From NCBI GenBank assembly GCA_900314195.1, contig OMUH01000054.1, positions 1 through 35,468 on the forward strand: a stretch of 35,468 nt of DNA, written 5' to 3'. The notes below the pieces were generated by a model. The model was given only the letters and a program-made list of their open reading frames with translations. It had not been told where the DNA came from and did no database searches. Source of the stretch: an uncultured Prevotella sp. Lineage in GTDB: Bacteria; Bacteroidota; Bacteroidia; Bacteroidales; Bacteroidaceae. A program made the position numbers and the translations under genes. Below are positions 24,572 through 32,291 of this stretch, piece after piece (the first letter of the stretch is position 1; every line of letters begins with the position of its first letter).

Positions 24572-24907
24572 ATGAGGCTGAGAATTGACAACGAATACAC
24601 AGCATCGCAATTCCGTGATGCCGTTTACGCCGTAGTGGCAGAGATACCGCGCGGACGCGTGATGAGCTACGGACAGATTGCCGACCTGATAGATTCGCCG
24701 GGGCATGCGCGCCTTGTAGGGCATGTGCTGTCAGGGGCACCGCCCACGCTGCCCTGCCATCGCGTGGTAAACGCAGAAGGACGCACCGTACCGTCATGGC
24801 CGCAGCAACGCATAATGCTCGAGAAAGAAGGCGTGATGTTCAAGCAGAACGGACATGTCGACATGAACCGGTTCAGATGGCTGCCACCGTCTGCTGAGAA
24901 TATCTGA
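24572..24907 (+). CDS. MGMT-family alkyltransferase-like protein
   Basis: A 111-residue protein equal to the DNA-binding half of O6-alkylguanine-DNA alkyltransferases. It has the IPRGRVMSYGQIA helix-turn-helix region, the arginine finger stretch HARLVGHVL and the active-site motif PCHRVV with Cys62. The N-terminal Ada/MGMT domain is absent, as in the short alkyltransferase-like (ATL/YbaZ) proteins. ATLs usually replace the cysteine by Trp or Ala, so this one may still transfer alkyl groups. I start it at the ATG 10 bases after the regulator's stop; a longer frame (24518) would overlap that gene and adds no family sequence. Confidence 0.87.
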   Translation: MRLRIDNEYTASQFRDAVYAVVAEIPRGRVMSYGQIADLIDSPGHARLVGHVLSGAPPTLPCHRVVNAEGRTVPSWPQQRIMLEKEGVMFKQNGHVDMNRFRWLPPSAENI

Positions 24908-24946
24908 GAACATTATATTTCTAAAACTAAAAAAAATAAAAGAACA

Positions 24947-25708
24947 ATGGAAAAGAAAACTGTATTGATAACAGGAGCTACAAGTGGCATCGGTGCCGGC
25001 TGCGCACGCCGCTTCGCAAAGGAGGGATGGCGCGTGATCATCACAGGCCGCAACAAGGAACGTCTAAACGCGCTCACCGCCGAACTGAAGGCCAACGGCA
25101 CACCTGTGCTGCCGCTGCTCTTCGATGTGCGAGACAGGAAGGCGGCGACAGAGGCCGTGAAAGGACTGCCGCAGGAATGGAAAGTCATCGACGTGCTGGT
25201 CAACAATGCCGGACTGGCGCTCGGTCTTGAGCCGGAATATGAGGGCAATCCGGATGATTGGGAAACGATGATTGACACAAATATAAAAGGACTGCTGACA
25301 ATGACGCGCCTCATCGTGCCCGACATGGTAAAAAGAAACAGCGGACACGTCATTAACATCGGCAGTGTTGCCGGCGAGGCCGCATACGCCGGGGGCAATG
25401 TCTACTGCGCCACGAAGGCAGCGGTGAAAGCGCTCTCTGACGGACTGCGCATCGACGTGGCACATACGGCAGTAAGGGTTACCGATGTAAAGCCGGGACT
25501 TGTGGAGACACACTTCTCCAACACGCGTTTCCACGGCGATGATGCCCGCGCCGACAAGGTCTATGAAGGCATTGAGCCGTTGAACGGCGATGATATTGCC
25601 GATGTCGTGTTCTATGCTGCCAACGCGCCAAAGCACGTGCAGATAGCCGAAGTGCTGGTACTCGCCACACATCAGGCAAACGGAACTGTTATATACAGAA
25701 AGAAATGA
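24947..25708 (+). CDS. SDR-family NADP-dependent oxidoreductase (YdfG-like)
   Basis: A 253-residue short-chain dehydrogenase. The cofactor motif TGATSGIG is at residues 9-16, NNAG at 86-89, and the catalytic residues are Ser140, Tyr153 and Lys157. The C-terminal part, with PGLVETHFSNTRFHGD and a tail ending LATHQANG, closely matches the YdfG group, which oxidises L-allo-threonine, L-serine and 3-hydroxy acids and also reduces malonic semialdehyde. It follows the alkyltransferase gene after 39 bases on the same strand; no functional link is apparent. Confidence 0.93.
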   Translation: MEKKTVLITGATSGIGAGCARRFAKEGWRVIITGRNKERLNALTAELKANGTPVLPLLFDVRDRKAATEAVKGLPQEWKVIDVLVNNAGLALGLEPEYEGNPDDWETMIDTNIKGLLTMTRLIVPDMVKRNSGHVINIGSVAGEAAYAGGNVYCATKAAVKALSDGLRIDVAHTAVRVTDVKPGLVETHFSNTRFHGDDARADKVYEGIEPLNGDDIADVVFYAANAPKHVQIAEVLVLATHQANGTVIYRKK

Positions 25709-25759
25709 CCGCAATCCGGAAAACAGCACTGCTCGTTAAAACGCAACTGTTCCACCCGT

Positions 25760-25782
25760 AGAAAATCATTTCTCATTTTTTT
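25760..25782 (+). terminator. Weak rho-independent terminator after the SDR gene
   Basis: The short stem AGAAA-ATCA-TTTCT (25760-25773) is followed by a run of seven T (25776-25782). The stem is short and AT-rich, so efficiency is uncertain. Confidence 0.4.
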
Positions 25783-25825
25783 ACATGCCCCGGTCTGCTG
25801 CCGCTGTCAGCGACAACTGGCTGGG

Positions 25826-25920
25826 GTTAACCGTGAATTATTTTTCAGCAAATTCTTTAAAGCCTCGCGCTTCTCATTTTCATTTAGATCGTTAACTGTG
25901 AATTATGCTTCTGCCAAATC
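25826..25920. repeat. Pair of diverged 30-bp direct repeats
   Basis: The segment at 25826-25855 (starting GTTAACCGTGAATTA) recurs at 25891-25920 (GTTAACTGTGAATTA), with roughly three quarters of positions identical and a 65-base period. Confidence 0.7.
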
Positions 25921-25996
25921 CGAGAATATGGTGTCTGTTATCTGCGTAAACGTAATAATAAATAAAGCTACTTCTTATAAAAAATGGCTTAAATAA

Positions 25997-26027
25997 TTGT
26001 CAAATAATTATTTTTTTCATATATTTG
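25997..26027 (+). promoter_or_regulatory. Promoter of the TPR protein gene
   Basis: TTG (25997-25999) is followed after 20 bases by TATATTTG (26020-26027). Boxes and spacing fit the Bacteroidetes consensus. The leader would be about 50 nt. Confidence 0.6.
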
Positions 26028-26083
26028 TAAATATATAGCAGATTTAATGCATTTTCTATCGTTAATTACTAAAAATCGGAAAG

Positions 26084-27244
26084 ATGAGAAAAATAATCAT
26101 AACCTTTCTTGCCGTTCTTCAAGCATTTTCTGTCATGGCACAGACAGACAGCATGCCAAGTGACGCTGAGCTCGGCAACTTCCTGGCTGCATATAATGAC
26201 GAAGCTTATTCAAAGGCCATTGCGCTGGGCAATTCCATTTCAGAAAGACTCAGCAAGTCAAACAATCCATACGCAGATTCTGTTTATAACGTCGTGCAAC
26301 TGTATATAGGAAAGAGTTATTTCAGACTGGAAAAGCCACTCGAAGCAGCACGCACAGCCTACAATGCCGTTAAAAAGTTAAGAGAGATGGGGGTCGGTGA
26401 AAGCATGCAATGTTCCATTATGCTCGACAATGCCGGAATGTATTATACCAGTGCCGAAAAGGTTGACAGCGGACTGCAATGCTCATTAGAAGCTCTGCAG
26501 ATTATAAACCGTTATCCCGACAAAGCCGTAACGACGGACATGCAAAGCACCCTTATGCACATTGCCGAAAGCTACTATTATGCAGGCAAATACCAGGAAG
26601 CCATCATATACGAAATTCGCGCGCTAAGCGTTCTCGAAAAGCTGAACGGCCGATATTCAAAAGAATATATGGATGAGATGCAGTATCTGACAGAATACTA
26701 CCGCAAGGCAGGACAGGAGAAGAAGGCTTCAGACAACGAAGCCGAACTGCAAAAGATTCAAGACGGATATGACGACGGACAACGTGACCTGCCCGACGCT
26801 GACCTTCGCGACTTATCATCGGCTGCTGAATGCCACAGATATAACTATGAGGCCTATCGCTGTGCCGACTACCTGCTGTCACACCGGCTTACAAGCGCGT
26901 ACTTCAGTCAGTGCTTCAAATACCTGCTGATGTGGTCGGTAGCATCAAGCGACATAACTGTCAGTATCGGCGAAAACGAAGCAAAAAACTTTTCATCTGA
27001 TAAATCAAAGCCTTATTTTGCCGCATATCTTGCCGGATGCACGAAATATGCTCTTGAGAACAATGAAAAGACATTCACACCCGAAATGTTCAACAATGCA
27101 ATGATAGACATGCTGAACTTCTACCTCGGGAACCGCGACCTCACCGGTGAGGTGAAATATCTCGAAAAATACATAAACGTATATAATAAGGACAAGAACA
27201 AGTTTTACGAAATGATTGAAAAGAACTTTCCAAACAAAAAATAA
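26084..27244 (+). CDS. Secreted tetratricopeptide-repeat protein of unknown function
   Basis: A 386-residue protein with a signal peptide (about 1-19, ending SVMAQ). The helical region from about 30 to 235 contains TPR-like helix pairs, for example the segments around ESYYYAGKYQEAIIYEIRAL and its preceding unit, which suggests protein-protein contacts. The C-terminal 150 residues are helical and charged, with no motif I recognise. It is probably periplasmic or surface-exposed. It has its own promoter and stands alone between the SDR gene and the hem operon, so context gives no role. Confidence 0.75.
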   Translation: MRKIIITFLAVLQAFSVMAQTDSMPSDAELGNFLAAYNDEAYSKAIALGNSISERLSKSNNPYADSVYNVVQLYIGKSYFRLEKPLEAARTAYNAVKKLREMGVGESMQCSIMLDNAGMYYTSAEKVDSGLQCSLEALQIINRYPDKAVTTDMQSTLMHIAESYYYAGKYQEAIIYEIRALSVLEKLNGRYSKEYMDEMQYLTEYYRKAGQEKKASDNEAELQKIQDGYDDGQRDLPDADLRDLSSAAECHRYNYEAYRCADYLLSHRLTSAYFSQCFKYLLMWSVASSDITVSIGENEAKNFSSDKSKPYFAAYLAGCTKYALENNEKTFTPEMFNNAMIDMLNFYLGNRDLTGEVKYLEKYINVYNKDKNKFYEMIEKNFPNKK

Positions 27245-27298
27245 TTAACCGCCGGCGAAAGGTTACAAAAAAGCGTTACTGTTCAGCGAATGTTATGG

Positions 27299-27391
27299 CA
27301 TAATATAGAATGATTATATCACAAAGCACGGCAATGTACACGACATGTACCCGGCAAGCATGACATAATATAGAATAAATATATTACAAGC
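27299..27391. repeat. Pair of direct repeats beginning CATAATATAGAAT
   Basis: Copies at 27299-27327 and 27364-27391 share an exact 13-base start and a similar AT-rich continuation ending ACAAGC or ACAAAGC, with a 65-base period. The second abuts the left arm of the inverted repeat. Confidence 0.7.
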
Positions 27392-27419
27392 GGGGCGCGG
27401 ACCTTGTGGCCGTCCGCAA
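27390..27419 (-). repeat. Interspersed palindromic repeat, copy 1 (left arm)
   Basis: The reverse complement of this segment matches 27485-27514 at 27 of 30 positions. The core, read on the minus strand, is TTGCGGACGGCCACAAGG. It contains its own short palindrome (GGCC flanked by inverted GCGGAC / GTCCGC). Confidence 0.85.
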
Positions 27420-27484
27420 ACTTTTCCTGAATTCAATAAACTTAGCTTATACTGCTAAAATATAATGATGAATTCATGTTTTAA

Positions 27485-27514
27485 TTGCGGACGGCCACAA
27501 GGGCCGCACCCTGC
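27485..27514 (+). repeat. Interspersed palindromic repeat, copy 2 (right arm)
   Basis: Inverted relative to copy 1, with 65 bases between them. It matches copy 3 (33350-33379) at 26 of 30 positions. Core GGCCACAAGGGCCGCACCC, which can fold on itself through GGCC / GGCC pairing. Confidence 0.85.
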
Positions 27515-27646
27515 TTTGTGGGAATCATTTTGACGAACTTTTACAACAAACAGTCAGGCTATTTGCTAAATGCAAAAATCATTCATCTAATTTAACATAG
27601 TCAAGAATTACGTTTTTTTGTTAAAACAACATCTTTATATGCTCCT

Positions 27647-28924
27647 TTATATACTCTCTTCGATACACTTGAGCACATAGTCAAGGATTTCGGGCGTATG
27701 GCAGAGGGAAATGAAGTTGCCTTCAAACTGCGACGGACTTACATAGACACCGCGCTGAAGCATATTGTTGAAATAACGTGCAAAGCGTTTCTGGTCGCTG
27801 CGCTTGGTGTCGGCAAAATTCTCTGGGTTCTTGTCGTTGAAGAACAACGTGAACATAGTTCCGCAATGGTTGAGGTAAATGCCTTTGCCGGCAATTATCT
27901 CTTCAAGCCGTGCACAGAAGTCGTTGCTGCGCCGTTCGAGCTCATCATATATGCCGGGCTCGCGGAGATGCTTCAGCGTGGCTATTCCGGCGGCCATGGC
28001 CACTGGATTGCCACTGAGCGTGCCGGCCTGATAGACAGGGCCAACGGGAGCAAGCATGTCCATTATATCCTTACGCCCGCCGAAGGCAGCAGCAGGGAAA
28101 CCGCCGCCGACAATCTTTCCGACGGTTGTCATGTCGGGCGTGATACCGAAGCGCTGCTGGGCACCGCCGTAGCTGAGCCGGAAGCCCGTTATCACCTCGT
28201 CAAAGATGAGCACAGCACCATGCTCACGGGTTACACGGCGCGCAGCTTCAAGAAATCCGGGCTTTGGCGGCACAACACCCATGTTGCAGGCTACAGGCTC
28301 AACGATGAGTGCGGCAACACGGTCGCCGTTCTCAGCGAAATATTTCTCAAGAGCCGCGCTGTCGTTGTAAGGCAGCACCACGGTGTATTTCGTAAAGCCG
28401 TCGGGCACGCCCGCCGATGACGCATTGCTGAGGCTGGCTGCACCCGAGCCGGCAGCCACCAGCAGATGGTCGGCATGGCCGTGATAGCAGCCTTCAAACT
28501 TCACGAGAATGTCGCGGCCGGTATATCCGCGCGCCACGCGTATGGCCGACATGGTGGCCTCAGTACCTGAGTTGACGAACCGCAACTTCTCCATTGACGG
28601 GAAAGCTGCACGCACCATCTCAGCAAGCTCACTCTCAGCCTCCGTGCACATGCCGAAGCTGCTGCCCTTCTCTACAGCTGCCACCGCGGCACTTGTCACG
28701 TCACGCTGATTATGGCCGAGGATAAACACGCCCCACGACATGCAGAAATCAATAAGGCGGTTGTCGTCTATATCGTAAATGCAGGCATCGCCGGCATGGT
28801 CGGCAAACACCGGCGTGGTGCCTACGGCCTTAAGGGCACGCACAGGACTGTCGACACCGCCCGGGATGACATTGCAGGCACGTTCAAAAGCACGTGCTGA
28901 TTTTTCACGATTGTTTATTTTCAT
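27647..28924 (-). CDS. hemL: Glutamate-1-semialdehyde 2,1-aminomutase
   Basis: PLP enzyme that converts glutamate-1-semialdehyde (product of HemA) to 5-aminolevulinate. The PLP lysine is Lys270 in VGKIVGGGFPAAAFGG, with the upstream FDEVITGFR strand holding the cofactor aspartate and the ECR-like YHGHAD segment conserved. The length of 425 residues is normal and complete. It is the last gene of the minus-strand hem cluster, 22 bases after hemB. Confidence 0.97.
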   Translation of the reverse strand: MKINNREKSARAFERACNVIPGGVDSPVRALKAVGTTPVFADHAGDACIYDIDDNRLIDFCMSWGVFILGHNQRDVTSAAVAAVEKGSSFGMCTEAESELAEMVRAAFPSMEKLRFVNSGTEATMSAIRVARGYTGRDILVKFEGCYHGHADHLLVAAGSGAASLSNASSAGVPDGFTKYTVVLPYNDSAALEKYFAENGDRVAALIVEPVACNMGVVPPKPGFLEAARRVTREHGAVLIFDEVITGFRLSYGGAQQRFGITPDMTTVGKIVGGGFPAAAFGGRKDIMDMLAPVGPVYQAGTLSGNPVAMAAGIATLKHLREPGIYDELERRSNDFCARLEEIIAGKGIYLNHCGTMFTLFFNDKNPENFADTKRSDQKRFARYFNNMLQRGVYVSPSQFEGNFISLCHTPEILDYVLKCIEESI

Positions 28925-28946
28925 TTTGCTTGTTACCTTTCTATTT

Positions 28947-29951
28947 TTAATCTATCTTGGCGAGGGTCACACCGAAGCGGTCAGCCCATTTCTCCATCAG
29001 TTCAGCGGCATAATAGGTTATGATATAGCGTGCGCCGGCGCGCTTCATGGCAATAAGGCTTTCGAACACCACGCGCGGCTCGTCAAGCCATCCGTTCTGC
29101 GAGGCCGCCTTGAGCATTGAATATTCTCCGCTGACCTGATATGTCACCATCGGCACGTCAGGGAATTTCTCCGTGGCGCGCGCTATGATGTCGAGATAAG
29201 GCATTCCCGGCTTCACCATTGTCATGTCGCAGCCCTCTTCTATGTCAGCAGCTATCTCGTCAAGTCCCTGGTTGCGGGTGCGGTAGTCCATCTGATAGGT
29301 GCGGCGGTCGCCGAAGGCCGGCGCAGAGTCGGCGGCATCACGGAACGGACCGTAGAATGCTGAGGCATACTTGGCCGAATAGCCCAGTATGCGGCAGCGG
29401 CCGTGCAGTCCCTCGTCATCAAGTCGCTTGCGTATGGCCTCTATCTGTCCGTCCATCATTGCCGACGGTGCCACCCAGTCAGCACCGGCCTTGGCATATA
29501 CGTAAGCCTCCTCGGCAAGCAGCGGCAGTGTGGCATCATTGTCTACATCATGGTCGTGGATGATGCCGCAATGGCCGTGACTGGTATATTCGCACAGGCA
29601 TACATCAGCAATGACCACCTCATCGGGAAACTGCTGTTTAATGGCGCGTATGGTCTCGCAGATTATGCCGTGCTCGTTGTAGCCCTCAGAGCCCGTGGCA
29701 TCTTTCTTGGCGTTAGGAATGACACCAAAGAGCAGCACCTTGTTTATGCCAAGGCGGCGCGTGCGGGCGATGTCTTCAAGGATATTGTCTACAGAGAGAT
29801 GATAAACACCGGGCATTGACGGTATCTCTTCTTTCACATTCGTGCCCTCAACGGCAAAATAGGGATAGATAAAATCGGCCGAAGAAAGCGTAACGTCAGC
29901 ATAGCGGTCACGCGTAGCCTGATCGGCACGGAACTGTCTGAATCTTTTCAT
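28947..29951 (-). CDS. hemB: Delta-aminolevulinic acid dehydratase (porphobilinogen synthase)
   Basis: Condenses two 5-aminolevulinates into porphobilinogen. The zinc-site cysteines are Cys118, Cys120 and Cys128 (DVCLCEYTSHGHCG), so this is a zinc-type enzyme. The two active-site lysines are Lys194 (GYSAKYASAFYGPFRDA) and Lys247 (MVKPG). The length of 334 residues is standard. It lies 82 bases after hemD, the widest gap in the hem cluster, and 22 bases before hemL. Confidence 0.97.
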   Translation of the reverse strand: MKRFRQFRADQATRDRYADVTLSSADFIYPYFAVEGTNVKEEIPSMPGVYHLSVDNILEDIARTRRLGINKVLLFGVIPNAKKDATGSEGYNEHGIICETIRAIKQQFPDEVVIADVCLCEYTSHGHCGIIHDHDVDNDATLPLLAEEAYVYAKAGADWVAPSAMMDGQIEAIRKRLDDEGLHGRCRILGYSAKYASAFYGPFRDAADSAPAFGDRRTYQMDYRTRNQGLDEIAADIEEGCDMTMVKPGMPYLDIIARATEKFPDVPMVTYQVSGEYSMLKAASQNGWLDEPRVVFESLIAMKRAGARYIITYYAAELMEKWADRFGVTLAKID

Positions 29952-30033
29952 TATCTTGTGTTTTTTAGTTGTATGTTATCAATTTTCTTTTATACTTATT
30001 TCTTTAATGATTATCCGCATTTTTCTTTAATGC

Positions 30034-30675
30034 TTACAAGTTTTTCTGCTGTGCGGCAAGCACGCTGTTGAGGTGAGCACGTGTGACACATCCCCGTGTT
30101 ACGAACGTCTTGTCGGCAGGCAGACAGCCATATAACCTTACAAAATTGTCTATTGTGCTCGGCGACGTAAACACGATTGTACTTATGCCGTCGAGACTCA
30201 CGGCACTGATGCCGGCCGGCATCACCGTACGATAGGCCGTCAGGCACTCAACAGCGTATCCAAGCTGGCGCAATCCGTCAGGAATGATATTAAACGCAAG
30301 GTCAGAACGCGGCACCACAACCCGTCCGCGGTCGTTAAACCCATGAAATGTCTCTATGACGCCGTAAGAATCATCATGACATGCAAGAGTAATATTCGTT
30401 GCCCCACTGTCATTCAGAGCCTCAGCAGTGACGTTACCTATAGCCACGACACGCGCGTTTGTCCATGCGCTTCCTGCGGTCTGCATGGCCTTCGTCCACC
30501 AGCTTACCGCATTACGGCTCGTAAACAGCAGAATGTCTGCGTCGCCAACAGTTGCGACGGCCTCTACCAGACGCTGCCAGTCTGCCGGCAAAGGATGTAC
30601 GATAGCTATAAGCGGCAGATGCACGTATGAGGCATCCGGGCAGACAAGACCGGTGTAGAGCACCCCTCCATTCAT
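30034..30675 (-). CDS. hemD: Uroporphyrinogen-III synthase, short form
   Basis: Closes hydroxymethylbilane to uroporphyrinogen III with inversion of ring D. Typical features are the FTSRNAV motif after the first domain (about residue 52), the AIGNVTAEAL segment and the C-terminal FTSPSTIDNF motif. At 213 residues it is about 30 shorter than usual. The N-terminal strand-loop before the PLIAI motif is compressed, with the expected VTR-type start replaced by VLYTG. The start overlaps the hemC stop by 4 bases. HemD sequences diverge widely, so activity cannot be judged from motifs; position in the operon supports the call. Confidence 0.88.
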   Translation of the reverse strand: MNGGVLYTGLVCPDASYVHLPLIAIVHPLPADWQRLVEAVATVGDADILLFTSRNAVSWWTKAMQTAGSAWTNARVVAIGNVTAEALNDSGATNITLACHDDSYGVIETFHGFNDRGRVVVPRSDLAFNIIPDGLRQLGYAVECLTAYRTVMPAGISAVSLDGISTIVFTSPSTIDNFVRLYGCLPADKTFVTRGCVTRAHLNSVLAAQQKNL

Positions 30676-31316
30676 ATCAGACTACCTTGGGAGAATATTT
30701 GCCGCAGGTCCTCACGTCTCTTCAGCGCCGTCACGGCAAGGCGGCCCTGCATTGGATGCGTGGCAAAGGGCAGCACCTCGGCAATGCGGTTTTCCATGCC
30801 AAGGCGTTTCAGGGCACACGTGGCCACGATGACACTGTCTATGCTGCCGCCGTCGACCTGTGCGACACGCTCTTCTATGCACCCGCGGATGCTGACAACA
30901 CGAAGGTCGGGACGCAGCCGGAGAATGCCCTCCTTGCGCAGCGGACTGCTCGTGCCCACCGTGCTGCCCGGCGGCAGCTCTGACAAGCGGAGACCGCCAC
31001 GGCTGACAAGGGAATCGGTTTTGTCAAAGGCCTCATAAAGGGCAATGACCTCTATGCGGCGGTCTATGACTGCCGGCAGGTCCTTGGCCGAGTGTATGGC
31101 CACGTCGGCACGGCCGCTGATGAGGGCGGCATCGAGCTCGCGCGTGAAGATGTCGTCGGGTGCCTCGCCGTTGAGCAGCGACAGCTCATGGTGGCGGTCG
31201 CCGTAGGTGTCGGTGTATATCATTTCATACCTGACGCCGGGCAAACGACGCATTACCTCTTCTACCTGTATGCGGCTGAGACGGCTGCCGCGCGCTGCTA
31301 TCCTAAGCTGTTGCAT
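30672..31316 (-). CDS. hemC: Hydroxymethylbilane synthase lacking domain 3
   Basis: Porphobilinogen deaminase family, but only 214 residues against about 310. Domains 1 and 2 are recognisable: Arg9 in the IAARGS start, HSAKDLP with Asp79 at the catalytic aspartate position, GTSSPLR, RGCIEERV and LKRLG. The protein ends soon after the segment equal to E. coli GQGAVGIECR, so domain 3 and its LEGGC cysteine, which carries the dipyrromethane cofactor, are missing. Two cysteines occur at unusual places (Cys146 in RGC, Cys167 in ATC). The loop that is GGKGLFVKELE in E. coli reads EAPDDIFTRELD here. The gene overlaps hemA by 14 bases and hemD by 4, so no lost frame can hide the rest. Confidence 0.9.
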   Translation of the reverse strand: MQQLRIAARGSRLSRIQVEEVMRRLPGVRYEMIYTDTYGDRHHELSLLNGEAPDDIFTRELDAALISGRADVAIHSAKDLPAVIDRRIEVIALYEAFDKTDSLVSRGGLRLSELPPGSTVGTSSPLRKEGILRLRPDLRVVSIRGCIEERVAQVDGGSIDSVIVATCALKRLGMENRIAEVLPFATHPMQGRLAVTALKRREDLRQIFSQGSLI

Positions 31317-32196
31317 ACCGGCGCCTCCTTTCCATTATGTCGTCAAGTACAGCAATCTCATCTTCTATGATAGCCTCAGCCTTGCTCACCTCGTCACGGC
31401 GCACGGAGATATTCTTCTGCACCCGCCGCTCAACGTCGTCGAGATTGAACAGACGCACATTGGACATAGAGGCCACTGACGGATCGATGTCACGCGGAAA
31501 GGCAAGGTCGATAGCCGTGAGCGGATGCGACACACTTATATCATCACGCCGTACAATGAGATGGCGGGCCGACGTGGCGCTGATCAGAATATCCGTTGAG
31601 GCAAGGAACGCCTTGCGCTCATCGAGTCCGAAAACGCTGATGCCAAGCGGGTCGGCAAGCCTGTGAGCCTTGTCTTTACTGCGATTGCCGAGGAACACAA
31701 GCCGGGCACCCTTGTTCTGAAGAAATTTAAGAATGTCGGCAGTAAGCTTGTTGACTCCAATTATCGTTATGCGCGAATCTTTCAGGTTTATGCCCTCTTC
31801 TTCTATGAGCTCAATGGCTGCCAGGCCGTGGCTGACGGCACCGCGGCTTACCTGTGTCTCGTTGCGCACGCGCTTGCCTACCTCAAGAGCACACTCAAAG
31901 AGCTTATGCATACCGGCCGGCAGTTTTTGCGATATTCGCGCCCGCAGATATGCATCTTTCACCTGCCCCTGCACGGCCCGTTCGCCGATGATTGCCGACT
32001 CAAGGCCGCATGTCACGCGGAAAAGATGTCGCGCCACGTCATGCGGCACGTCACCGTCGCCGTAATAGAGCTCCATGCGGTTACAAGTCTGAAGGAACAC
32101 CGACGGACCACGGTCGCTGCCGCTGAAGCGGTCGAACAGCTGCTCACGCTCCTGCAATGAAGCAGTCTGATGGTCTACTGAATAAAAACTTATCAT
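31303..32196 (-). CDS. hemA: Glutamyl-tRNA reductase lacking the dimerisation domain
   Basis: Reduces glutamyl-tRNA(Glu) to glutamate-1-semialdehyde, the first step of C5-type tetrapyrrole synthesis. The nucleophile Cys38 sits in QTCNRMELY, followed by GLESAIIGERAVQGQVKDAY. The NADPH domain begins near 141, but its glycine motif reads GVNKLT instead of GAG-type. At 297 residues (usual about 415) the protein ends within what should be the long connecting helix, so the C-terminal dimerisation domain is missing. The segment between Cys38 and GLES is about 26 residues against about 50 in E. coli. A Shine-Dalgarno-like AAGGAG lies 12 bases before the ATG. First gene of the hem operon. Confidence 0.93.
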   Translation of the reverse strand: MISFYSVDHQTASLQEREQLFDRFSGSDRGPSVFLQTCNRMELYYGDGDVPHDVARHLFRVTCGLESAIIGERAVQGQVKDAYLRARISQKLPAGMHKLFECALEVGKRVRNETQVSRGAVSHGLAAIELIEEEGINLKDSRITIIGVNKLTADILKFLQNKGARLVFLGNRSKDKAHRLADPLGISVFGLDERKAFLASTDILISATSARHLIVRRDDISVSHPLTAIDLAFPRDIDPSVASMSNVRLFNLDDVERRVQKNISVRRDEVSKAEAIIEDEIAVLDDIMERRRRYATA

Positions 32197-32229
32197 AATG
32201 CAATCTCTCTCCTTGCTAAAAATATCATA

Positions 32230-32265
32230 TAATAAAAAGCCATGCCGGCTGAATCGGGCATGGCT
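32230..32265 (-). terminator. Rho-independent terminator between the membrane protein gene and hemA
   Basis: The arms AGCCATGCC (32238-32246) and GGCATGGCT (32257-32265) are exact complements. On the minus strand a TTTTTATTAT run follows. It separates the membrane protein transcript from hemA, whose start is only 41 bases further on, leaving little room for a separate hemA promoter; read-through or attenuation is possible. Confidence 0.85.
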
Positions 32266-32291
32266 GTGTAATCGGCTTCTATGAAGACTAA

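Larger units (their letters stand above)
25709..26083. other. Intergenic region between SDR and TPR genes
   Basis: About 375 bases without a gene. It holds a weak terminator hairpin (25760-25782), two diverged 30-bp direct repeats (25826-25855, 25891-25920) and a good promoter for the TPR gene (25997-26027). Confidence 0.65.
27245..27646. other. Repeat-bearing region between the TPR gene and hemL
   Basis: About 400 bases with no gene. It contains a pair of 28-29-bp direct repeats (27299-27327, 27364-27391) and a large inverted repeat pair (27390-27419, 27485-27514). No strong terminator for hemL is seen on the minus strand; the inverted repeats may serve that purpose. Confidence 0.65.

Noticed and set aside
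30672-32196. Frameshift or sequencing error as the cause of short HemA and HemC
   Set aside because: Each gene overlaps the next intact gene by 14 or 4 bases, so no unread coding sequence remains for the missing domains.
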